In this document: positions 32,265 through 41,900 of the stretch, piece by piece | Layout: every line of letters starts with the position of its first letter | Position numbering within the stretch: the first letter of the stretch is position 1 | DNA from: Lichina pygmaea | Lineage: Eukaryota; Ascomycota; Lichinomycetes; Lichinales; Lichinaceae | Direction of reading: 5' to 3' | Length of the DNA: 64,000 bases | Assembly (NCBI GenBank): GCA_963422465.1 | Contig: OY730175.1 | Location: 1-64,000 of the forward strand | Position numbers and translations under genes: made by a program | Notes under the pieces: model-generated | Databases searched by the model: none | What the model saw: only the letters and a program-made list of their open reading frames with translations | Told to the model about the DNA's origin: nothing

Positions 32265-32864
32265 CACAGAAGAAGAAGCTGCAGAGACTTGGTCTGACAC
32301 AGTAGATGTCAGCTAACAGAAGCAGCAGAGGACAGTGGGCCTACATACTCACCTTGGGGAAGCTAAATTGCAAAGTGGAGGTGCAGCTTGAGGGGAAGTT
32401 GGGTGATCTGCAATGTCATACCATGTGACATGCAGAAGGGCGCTAACCCTAGATTTTGAGGAAGGAAGGTTTTCTTATTTTTCATTGTAGACAAATGTCT
32501 TAGTACATCCTATTGAATACAAGATCCTATTGTCTTCTGAGTGCCTTGTCATTCTGAAGTCACAGACACTTGATTATCCCAACAAGGGATAGTGTGGTTG
32601 CCATGTCACGTGACACCCTATGTGACTGCTAGCCTAGCCCTACTTAGGCACTTCCATCACACACAAATGAGCTTCGCACCTACACCAGTACTGTATCACT
32701 TGTCACCTGATCGGTTACGGTATCAACTATCATGTGATCGGGTATAATAACCTGGCCTGCAACCACGACACTCTCCAACCCTTCTGCCCACTACAGCCTC
32801 AAGATTGTAGCTCCAGTTTTCTACACCGACAAAACCATCTCTCCACACCTTCAAGATCACCAAG
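32265..32864. other. Junction between transposon block and gene island
   Basis: 600 bp without a supported gene. The first about 190 bp after the LTR read TEEEAAETWSDTVDVS before a stop and are unassigned. Further on are a TCACGTGA palindrome (about 32608) and AT-rich sequence upstream of the 32865 ATG that may hold its promoter. No TSD partner for Element 3 is present here. Confidence 0.6.
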
Positions 32865-33169
32865 ATGGGCCTTGAGGACAAAGATTCCAGCAAAATAATC
32901 AATGATTATCATTCTCCCAGATACGTAGAGGACGACGAAGACCAGCCTCCGCCGTACGAAACACTAGCGATATCGTCGTCAAACAACAAGCACGAAGATG
33001 GGAAGGAGCCAGCGAAGAAACTATTCTCACAGGTACGCAAAGAAGATTCCAACTAGGAATGGCGTCATCATGAGTAATACTGATACTATAGCAGGGCCGA
33101 CGCTACGTAGCTAGAGCACTATACCAGACCTTTCGAACAGACAGCACGGCGCCCGACAGCACTACGTAG
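32865..33169 (+). CDS. Small acidic PPPY-motif protein, two exons (80 aa)
   Basis: Proposed exons 32865-33032 and 33095-33169; intron 33033-33094 starts GTACGC and ends GCAG, and the join is in phase. The N-terminus (MGLEDKDSSKIINDYHSPRY) is followed by an acidic run and PPPYETL at residues 28-34, a PPxY form recognised by WW domains of NEDD4-type ubiquitin ligases. Exon 2 reads GRRYVARALYQTFRTDSTAP. The ATG has a purine at -3. I do not recognise the family. A second intron at the terminal CTACGTAGGT is possible and would lengthen the protein. It sits 200 bp upstream of, and parallel to, the next gene. Confidence 0.5.
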
Positions 33170-33370
33170 GTCACTCTTTATTTTTCTCTGTATACTCTGA
33201 CCAGTCCCTTGTTCGCTCCTTCCCCATCGGTCATTGTCCCCTACTTCCTTGTCGGTTGTTGTCTCCAATTTCCCCACCGATCGTCATCAGCTATCTTCTC
33301 TCTATTTGTCATCTCTCCGTTATCCCACCGACCATCCGTTGTCGTTCTTCCCAGCGTTCTTTGTCACAAG

Positions 33371-34485
33371 ATGGCAGACAGCCCAAAGAGTATTCTCGAA
33401 TCCAGATATTTCAAGGTCACTATTGTCGGCGTTATTGTCGGCCTCGTTGTCGCTATCGTCGCAGCCTGCGCAGCTTGTATGTCGGCATGGTATACCAGGA
33501 AGACGTACAAGTATGTACTTCACCTAGCATTATCTCGATCTTTTCTGCATTGAAGTTTTTTTACTTCTCACTCAAGAGATGTACTTACACGTACGATAAA
33601 CTAACATTGTATAGCGATCAGAGACGCGCCTTGAGACAGGAGAAAGCGACCGATGATGTCAGCCTCTCCACCGTAGCCGCCGCCGCCACGACAAAGCCTT
33701 CCACTGGGACCGCCAGGGCCGCCACTCAACCCCCGGCCGCCACCGAACCCCCCGCCACCACCACCAACAGCCAAGATCTCATCCAGATATCAGAAAGCGT
33801 GTGGAGGAAAGGGGTTTATTCTGCAAAGAAGCACCCCGAGAAGACCAGGGCAATCCTTGCGAACACAACACGGCGTATCGAAGATATCTGCGAGAGAATC
33901 GAGGCTACCTTCACAGCAGTCGAGTCGTTCCCGCAGAACGAGCCTGTTCCCACGGAGACGGCCGGACCGAAAACGAAGGAATCGTCGGTACAGTCGGCCG
34001 GTCGGTCTTCTATCGGCTCACAACCACCACCGGTGGTTCTTGACCCTAAACCCCGCCGTCACCAAAGGTCGTCTTCTCCTACCGCCGCCCCGAAACTACC
34101 ATCAGTCGTTGAAACTCCGGGATTCCACCCGTTGCTCGAACGCTCGCAGGCACCACAAACCTTGGCCGACGAAGAATTGCTGGCCCAAGCACAGGACCTT
34201 TCGAAAGGACTCACGGATCAAGAGTCGATACTACTCCGAAGTTTGGAGAATGACAAGACCGGTAAAGCGCGACTAGCTGAGCCGCTCCCCCAAACACCTT
34301 TGCGTGGGAAAGCCGACTATGGAGTATCAGCACTCCAAAAGTCACCAGGACGGGCCTCTACATCATCGACACCGGGCCAAGGTCTATCTCGTCAACGACT
34401 ATTGAAGTCTACGTCCATGAGAGAAAGTACGTTGTGCTTTTTCACCTCTATTTTTACCACAAGTACTATATCTACTTATATCTAA
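33371..34485 (+). CDS. Single-pass membrane protein with disordered Pro/Ser/Thr-rich tail
   Basis: Exon 1 33371-33510, intron 33511-33614 (GTATGT...CTAACATTGTATAG, canonical branch site), exon 2 from 33615; phase is kept. The first 14 residues are hydrophilic, residues about 16-42 form one strong transmembrane helix (VTIVGVIVGLVVAIVAACAA), followed by RKTYK and a long polar tail with poly-Ala/Thr/Pro runs. A possible helical segment SVWRKGVYSAKKHPEKTRAI is in the tail. The topology resembles a type III or tail-exposed membrane protein. A further intron may start at GTACGT (about 34427), so the last residues are uncertain. The 5' region is pyrimidine-rich, common for fungal promoters. Family not recognised. 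Confidence 0.65.
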
Positions 34486-34779
34486 GAAGGATTGTAAATA
34501 TAGAAGCTGAGTGATAGATCACTCTTTGTCACGGTGACTACGAGGTGGGTGACGGATATAACGTTACAGTACTACAAGCAAAAGTTAGTTGCAGAGCTGC
34601 ATTGTCACAATTCTCAAGACATCTAGATGCTGGTACACTTCAATACTCAGTATCACCCATGTTGCCATCGATGACTGCTTGGTGCTGAGTATGCAAACAC
34701 TTGTCTCAAGTTATCTACTGTCACTTTGAAGCTGCTGGAGGGTGGAGAAACTCAAGGACCTGATCTATGCTTGGCTGAC

Positions 34780-35702
34780 AAGAGGAGTTGACTGGTACGG
34801 TCACTGAGAGTGGGTGGCTCAGTGTTTTGACTCGGTCGCTGAGTTTTCGGCTTACTAATAGTACTACCGTAACGTTTTTTTAACTACCTCGTAGGCCGGA
34901 GGAGCTGAACACTAGCCGACACCATGTGACCGGCTGATTGTTCTTCCGGACCGGGACTAGCTAGTCAGGTACCTGTCCAGGCGGAAGCCTAGACGAGCCC
35001 TTCTTCTTCTATATAGCTAGCTCTCTCTTGGAGAGAGAGAATCATCTCATCTATCCATCATGTTGTCCATGATTAGATCGAGGTCCCACATAGCGCAGCC
35101 TAGACTCTTTCCTACAAGGTGGTTGACGAATATACGGACAATTACTCTGGTACCCCCCACTATGCACGTAGATTACTTCGGTGCCCCCCTCGTACTTCCA
35201 TGCCCCCCCCCCCCCCCCCCCCCGAATAAATCAGTACATGCGCTTTCCCAAGCCACACCATATAAAGCTAGGTATCTCTTCAAGTCAAGCAAGGTATGCG
35301 CTTCATAAGCCCTGGGAGCATCACACAGCGTAGATTCTTCGGTCGCATTTTTTTCCTAGTCGCATCTAATGTCTGGCTCTAGGCCTAAAGAGCCAAATCT
35401 CATTTTTGATGTCATATATGATTTTTTCGGCGTTGTGGGGACTTTGTGAATGGTATGGAGTTGGGCGGTCGGTGGGTGATGACCCAAAAGTTTAGTAGTA
35501 CTTAGTTCTTCTGGGGAGTGCCACAGAACTACAAGTACTTGTGCTAAGCGAAGGGGCCATGGAAGCATAGAGGGGGGTACCGGAGTAATTGTCCGACGAA
35601 TATAACGTTACGGTAGTACTATTAGTAAGCTGAAAACTCAGCGACCGAGTCGAAATACTGAGCCACCCAGTCTCCGTGACCACGCCAGTCAAACTCGACT
35701 TG
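34780..35702. mobile_element. Inverted-repeat (MITE/foldback-like) element
   Basis: Arms of about 95 bp, 34780-34876 and 35604-35702, are reverse complements with a handful of differences (for example CTTACTAATAGTACTACCGT against its complement at about 35610). An inner pair lies at about 35126-35170 and 35556-35602 (GGACAATTACTCTGGTACCC and complement). No transposase is present between the arms. Ends and TSD are not clear by eye. Confidence 0.65.
35203..35223. repeat. Poly-C tract (21 C)
   Basis: Twenty-one uninterrupted C bases, inside the inverted-repeat element. Its length may be affected by sequencing error. Confidence 0.9.
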
Positions 35703-36898
35703 AACTCGAAACCTTTGAGCAGCGAGGGATGTGGCCACCCTAGTTGCCCACCACACTGTAACGCGCAGTCGTCGCGAGTTGGCTACAGCGCTCCTGAACC
35801 CAAAAGGCTACTGTGGCGGGCAACTGCCCGACACCTCGCGACTCGCATATATAGCTGCGGCTACGCGTGACCTGCCTAGTCAGCAACACTTCAACAGACC
35901 TAGGCACCCCGGTCACCGACAAGTCCTGACAGGGGGACTAGTATCAGAAGAGCCATCACCAGCAGAGCAGCAGAGTCATCATCGTCGTTGTCATCTAATG
36001 AAGTTGTGGTCAGTCCTCAGTCAGCAGCTCTCGGTCGGCTGTGATGTGACTGGTTGAAAATTAGGCACCTCCTCTGTAGTGGCATGACAGGGCAAATCCT
36101 AAGTACACAGCTTCTGGTGCGCCACGGGTGGCGCAGAATGTGGCGTTCGGGGACTATGTCCTGGCAAGGGGGGTATTTTTGGGGAACTTATTGTATAAGT
36201 GGGGTATGCCCCAGGGATTGCCCGTATTAGATACTTAGCATGTAGTGTGATGACAGAGCAAATTCAAGGTACACACGGCTTCGATCTTCTCGGTGTGGTC
36301 CAAGTGCCGTAGGCGGGTGCTCGGAGGCGTCTATCCAGGGCAGGGGGGATACGTGTGTACCCATACATACCTCTGTACTCCCGTACTCCGTGCATGGGAA
36401 AGAATCTGCATACTATAATTGGGGTCCTTCCGTAGACTTGAGGAATATCCGATCGCAAAGATAGTGTGGCGCTGAACATGCCAGCTCAGGTCAACCGTCG
36501 CTTGCATTAGCTTATCACCTGATGTTGACAGAAGACTAAGCTTCCACGAATCGGTGGTCAGCATCCATAGATCCCGATTATCCGGTCAGCCCACCCATCA
36601 GACGACAACTCCAGATGTAGTTAGGGATGGTCGCTGTGGCAACTGGTGCCTGAGAAATCCGCTCGTCCCTGTGGCTGACGTGTTTTGCGGCCATGAGCTG
36701 ATGCCAAACGTTTGCGCTCATTTTGTCAAGGAGCGTGACAGGTGCGCGAGATGGAACTCTTGGCTCGTCGGGAATGTAAGCAACCTGGGTCGTCATCATC
36801 AGCCCAAGTTTTGTGAGGTATCTTCTCCAAGAGATATAAAACATCAAGCGCACATCCCAAATCCTGTCGTCTGTCGAAGCATCATTCACCTTGCTACC

Positions 36899-38010
36899 AT
36901 GGCACCACTCGCATATGTCTTCTTCGTCGCCACTTATTTGGTGGCCTTTGTGATATCTTATCCCAAGTGGGACAATTACACTGTTGTCGTCAACGGTACC
37001 GAATCTGGAGGTGGCATCGCACCGTGGGCCGGGACAGGGCCAAAGCCGGCGCAGCAATCTGAGTTGATCAGCGAGCGGATCGGTCCTCAAAATGAGTCTG
37101 TCTCCGCGCCAGAAGTGTCTCCGGAGGTAGAGCCGGTGGTCGAGCCAGAAACGCCACCGGAAGTAATGCCTCTCTCTGCGCCGGAGATCTTGTCCGGAGA
37201 TGAAGCTGTCGCGGCCTCGTCGGTTCCGGTGGGACAGATCATCTTCAGCTGCACTGTCCCCGGAACAGTGGCCCTCACCTTTGACGATGGGCCCTATCCG
37301 TTCACAGCCTTGATCCTGGACAGGCTCCGAGACGCGGGTTTTCCGGCCACGTTCTTCGTCAACGGTGACAACTGGCGAATGATCCTCTCGGACGAATCCC
37401 AAGGCTACGTCCGGCGCATGGTTGCAGAAGGCCATCAGATCGGTTCCCACACGTACGTGGTCGCACCAATCTTCAGTGATCTCAGGGTCCGTTCCTAGCG
37501 ACACCGACAGCTGACATTGTGACAGGTGGTCCCATCCAGACCTTGCCACCCTCGGACGGAGCGGCATCATCAGTCAGATGCAACTCCTGGAGTCGGCACT
37601 GCGACAGATCATCGGGTACTACCCGACCTATATGCGGTCGCCGTACTTCTCCGCGAACGGTCTCGTCCTCTCCATCATGGCCGAACTAGGATACAAGGTC
37701 GTCCACGCCGATATCGACACGTTGGACTGGGCCAACAACTCGCCCTCGACGATCCAGAACAGCGTACAGCGATTCCGGAATGGTCTAGACAACGGCGGCT
37801 CCATTGCCCTGGCACACGACGTGCACGAAACGACGGCGCGTGTTCTGACACAGGCCATGATTGACGAAGTGAGGGCCAGAGGGCTTCGACGTACGTCAAG
37901 GAGACTTCTCCTTATCCATGAATCTGTACTCGTGCTTCTGCTGACTCTTCAAAGCTGTCACCATCGGCGATTGTCTTGGTGATCCAAGAGAGAACTGGTA
38001 TCGAAGTTGA
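36899..38010 (+). CDS. Secreted polysaccharide (chitin) deacetylase, CE4 family, 324 aa
   Basis: Exons 36899-37452, 37526-37890 and 37955-38010; introns of 73 and 64 bp are GTACGT...AG with CTGAC branch sites, and the total is 975 bp in one frame. The N-terminus is a signal peptide (MAPLAYVFFVATYLVAFVIS), then an acidic Pro/Glu/Ser linker to about residue 115. The NodB domain shows motif 1 TFDDGP, motif 2 GSHTWSHPDL (created across intron 1), motif 3 RSPYF, motif 4 DIDTLDW and motif 5 ALAHDVHE. So the catalytic Asp and the Asp-His-His metal triad are all present. The C-terminus CLGDPRENWYRS is typical of fungal chitin deacetylases. It should remove acetyl groups from chitin in the cell wall or outside the cell. 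An upstream in-frame extension to 36554 was not used because the signal peptide begins at 36899. Confidence 0.92.
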
Positions 38011-38959
38011 TCAGAGGGCTGATGACGGATAATCTCGATGGCTCGGGTCAGGTCATGCCAGGGCCCGATGGTCAGCCTAAGCTCACTCCAGTAGGTGGCC
38101 AAGGATCAGCGACGTGGGTAGTCTTGAAGCGAGCGACAGAGCGGGAGGGAAAGAGGAGGAAGAGCTCAACATGGATCTGTAGCCGTAATGTCCCTGGTCT
38201 TCTCGACGGCAGGGTGTGTCTGTATGTACTGTACAGTACGTATTTGGATCATCGTCCAAATGATAGTTAGTAGCCCAGCGAGCATGGCGAAGAATCTGAC
38301 CTCCTCAGGACCTGTCGGTCATCACATATCCAACAAAGAGTGTTATTGAACCCGTTGTCATATATCCGTACATCCAACAAGGAGTGTTACCATCGAAGAA
38401 TCCCATAACTCCCTCGTCATACGCTTACTCCATGATCGGAGCTGGCTGACTGACCAGGACAGCTTAGTACTGTCCCACTGGCATCACCACTCTGCCTACT
38501 ACGGCAAAATCGGTGCCACCGGTCCTCTCAGGGACAGTGGTTTTTGCAGTGTTCAGATATATCGCCGACAGTACGGAGTACGAAAGTACATACGTAACGT
38601 ACTGTACGTACGTATGTACACTTCGTACGACGACTGGCTAATCAGGTGGCTTGATTTTAAGTTAAAGTCCGACCGGCAAACCTGCTGAAACACGAAGTGC
38701 AACTCCAACGCTTGCCACCTTCAACGACCCTGAACTGCCATTGCTGCACCACTGTTGAGAGGTATGGACAAGACGTGAGCTGCTTTGGAGTGTAAACGGG
38801 CGCTTTGCTGCTACGGCTGAAGTCTAGCGTCGCTGCTACCTCTGCGTCCATCCTCGTTGATTTCCGAGAGAAGTGGTGGTTTCTACCTTATGCTCAGCAC
38901 CTCGTCTGCCTCCGACGCCCCTTCAAAGCCACCGCGAGTGTTCTTTGTGTTGGACGACA
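38011..38959. other. Intergenic region with GTAC-rich palindromes
   Basis: No gene supported. Two short direct repeats (ATCCAACAAAGAGTGTTAT at about 38327 and ATCCAACAAGGAGTGTTAC at about 38372) and a dense block of GTAC/TACGTA palindromes at 38565-38635. The last 300 bp upstream of 38960 form the probable promoter and leader of the next gene. Confidence 0.6.
38565..38635. repeat. GTAC/TACGTA palindrome cluster
   Basis: Overlapping self-complementary words such as GTACGTACGTATGTAC and CGTAACGTACTGTACGTACG. Similar clusters lie at 44281-44310 and 48296-48372, all intergenic. Confidence 0.7.
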
Positions 38960-41900
38960 ATGTCGCGATCGGCTTGGGATTCTCAATCACCGTACGAGAA
39001 TGATCTCTCGCCGTCCTGCTCGAATGGGACACGCATGACTGACATTGGAGAAAGCGACCGACCATCGACTGCCGGTCTGCCCGGCGCATCTGAGACCAGG
39101 TCGTTCAAGCCGGATGTCAATCGCCAAAAGAGCAGGCGATGGGTGGAAGCGAAGACATATGCGTATGATGGGGACGACTGGGGCGACGCGGACGAGTATG
39201 ACGAGTATCCAGCGCCACAGCCGCCGCCGCCAGCTCCGAGGACCACTGGCTTACGCCAAAGCGGCCAGAGTGTTGACGTCTCGCCTCCTGCGATGGCCAC
39301 GACGGGAGAAGGCCCTGGGGCCGGTTCTGATGCGCCTGTTCAGGACACAGAGCAGCATCCGGGGTGGTCTGGCACTGGACACGGAGCGCCCATGACCGCG
39401 GCGCATCCACAGTCCACCTCCGCGCGGACCCAAAGTCCTGCTTCATCTCCGCGCAGCCCCTCCGGCCATTATCCGGAGGCTCGAGGGGCTCCACCCAGAT
39501 TCTCCCAGATGGGCAGTCTATCCTCCGGACAGCCAGCCTCGATGCACGATCCCCACTCCTCGTCGGTCGTTGGCCCGGTCCGGAACCGCCAAGTCTCGGA
39601 GCCATGGCCATCACGGGATATGTCGCCACTTCAGATTGATACGGCAAGTGCTGTCGATTCTCATCCGGCCCAAGCGCAACGCGAGGAGCAGGCGGCGGAG
39701 CCGCAGATTCTCGGTTGGGGCGGAGGCAGTGGGCCGCAGTCTTCTGGAAGCACGTCGTCTGCCGTCGACGTACCTCCGCGCCAGGATCCCCCCGGCGCAG
39801 ACTCTCAGGATCGCCATCAGTCGCCGGCTCGCTCGTCGGCCGAGCAGTCGGCACCTGGAAGCGTCACGAAGGGTTTTCCGCCTCGAAAGAGCAGTCTGTC
39901 CCTGAACACGCCTGGAGCGCCAGACTCGGCAGTGGGTAACCCCCGTCCTGTTGTGCCGGCCACTCCACCGTCGCGCGAGATGTCTCCTGCTGCGGTGAAG
40001 GGGCGAGATAGGAGTGCTAGCAACCTCTCGCAGACGCGTCCCTTCATCCGTCCGGCCGATATCTACAAGCGTATGGAGGAGGAACGCGCCAAAGAGGGGC
40101 GGCTCTCGGGGTCCACGCGACGCAGCGTCGACTCTGTGAGCAGTCGCTCTGTCGAGGCTGATGCCGTGGCAGGGTTGGCCGGTGTCGACGGGCGTCGAAG
40201 CTCCGAGAGCACGATGCCTGACGACGAAGCGGAGTCGTCTCGCCCAGCGAGATCGAAGTTGGATCCGGTAACGGAGCGACAAAGTGAATATGGAATGGAA
40301 GGCCTAGTCGGTGGCCGCCGTGCTGCGGACGCGAACGCGGCGAAGGAGGGGACCGTCGCCACCGCTCCGCTGCTCCCTGATGTAGCTCGCTTGTCGGGCT
40401 TTGGAGATGGTCTCTGGGCAACGTCAACGTCTGACCGGAGAGCAGCCTCTGGAGCGGCCGAGGCTCGGGGGAAGGTGTCGGACGTGACGTTTGGTTCGAT
40501 CAACGAACATGCGGCTGAGCCTGCAACGGATTCGACGGCTTCCTTGCAACGCGAAACATCTCCAGGCTTTCGGTCGGTGGTGCATCACGCCTTCGACCAA
40601 CCAGCCGAAGATTCTGTTCCCGCAAGCCCGTCTCCTGCGGCAGGCGATATGCAATCTGGAAACCCTACAGGTCCTCGGCGCAGTGAGGAATCAAACGCTG
40701 CTGTCATCAGCCCTATCTTGAGCCATGCCCCTAGCGCTACTACTGCTGCTGCTCCGACTACCGATGCTGCAGGAACTAGTATCAGAACGAAACAGCGAGA
40801 CGCCAGCGCCAGCGACCACGCCATCAAGCCGATCACGGAAGAGACGATTGGCGATGAGGCGAATCCAAGCAAGGACATCCATACAGCTCACCCGAGCATC
40901 CCAGATACTCGACCCGCTGGTTCTGGAGCTGTCTCTGCGCAGGACCCCGGCGCCGCGTCCTCCGGCCCGCTACCATTCTCGCTCCAACCAGAGCACCGGC
41001 GCGATCTCGGTACTCCAAGTCCCAACAGCAGCCCTGCAAGGTCTCCAAACGTGGAAGTCAAGGAAGGTCCTCCGCCTGCAGAAATAGCGACGGTGGCTGT
41101 CGCTGGCACTGTAGACCACGTGGACAAACTTTCTCAACGTGAAATGGGCCCGGGTGTGGCCCCGGTCGTCTCATCCGCCACGGACGACGCAGGGCAAAGC
41201 GGACGTGGAGATCTGACGCCCACGATGCCTTCCGAGGAGGTATCGCAGCAGGCTTTGGTCAAAGCTGACGTACCGAGCCAAAAGGGACCTGCCTCGTCCA
41301 TCCGTGGATCCTTTCCGCCGCTTCGCGGCAGAGTGAGAGACCTCGCCGGCCGATTCGAACCCGACGGTCGGAGCCGATCACCCAGCCCACCAAAGCCTCG
41401 TCCAGGTGAGATGTCGGATCGCTCGCAGGCGTACGGCGGGCAAGGATTACAGCGTCCGGCGGCGCCCGACAGGGACCCGAGCTTCCGGCCGGTGCTGCCG
41501 GGCGGATGGGTCTCGTACGCGCCTAGTGTGGAGGGCGGTACGGGCTCAGCGACGCCCGAAGAGGAAAAATCGAAGCCTCTCGGTCCGGACGCTGTGGCAG
41601 GCGATGCAGGCGGAAGGGCGGGCATCGGCTTGTCGATCATCCCTACTCAGTCGGACCATGCGGATGCAACCGAGCGGACGTATTCGAAAGCGCTCCCCAA
41701 ACCGGGTGCTGATCGGCAATCCGTCGGCTCGATGCTACCGGGTCAACAGGTCTCAGGGCACACTGACAGCTATCCTACGTCTGCGGCCCATATGGTACCA
41801 CCCGGCGAGTCGACATCGTACCAGAAAACAGCAGCCCTCTCGGTCAAGGAAAGGAGGCTCTCTGGTGGGTCGAGCGTACCGCCAACGCCGCCGCCGAAGG

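Larger units (their letters stand above)
34486..36898. other. 2.4-kb intergenic region with inverted-repeat element and duplications
   Basis: No gene supported. It holds an inverted-repeat element (34780-35702), a C21 tract (35203-35223), a diverged tandem duplication (about 36079-36440), and the presumptive promoter of the deacetylase. A small ORF at 35060-35308 preceded by TATATAG is possible, but its translation is dominated by the C tract and I do not call it. Confidence 0.6.

Noticed and set aside
35060-35308. 82-codon ORF preceded by TATATAG in the intergenic region.
   Set aside because: Its middle is a polyproline stretch made by the C21 tract, it lies inside the inverted-repeat element, and it has no domain or intron support.
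36554-36898. Upstream in-frame extension of the deacetylase.
   Set aside because: It would bury the clear signal peptide that begins at 36899, and its composition is unlike coding sequence.
36578-37570. 330-codon open frame on the minus strand across the deacetylase gene.
   Set aside because: It is the shadow of a GC-rich coding region; it has no recognisable domain and crosses exon 1, intron 1 and upstream DNA.
38873-38959. Upstream extension of the large gene to 38873.
   Set aside because: The frame begins there with GTG, not ATG; the first ATG is at 38960 with a good context.
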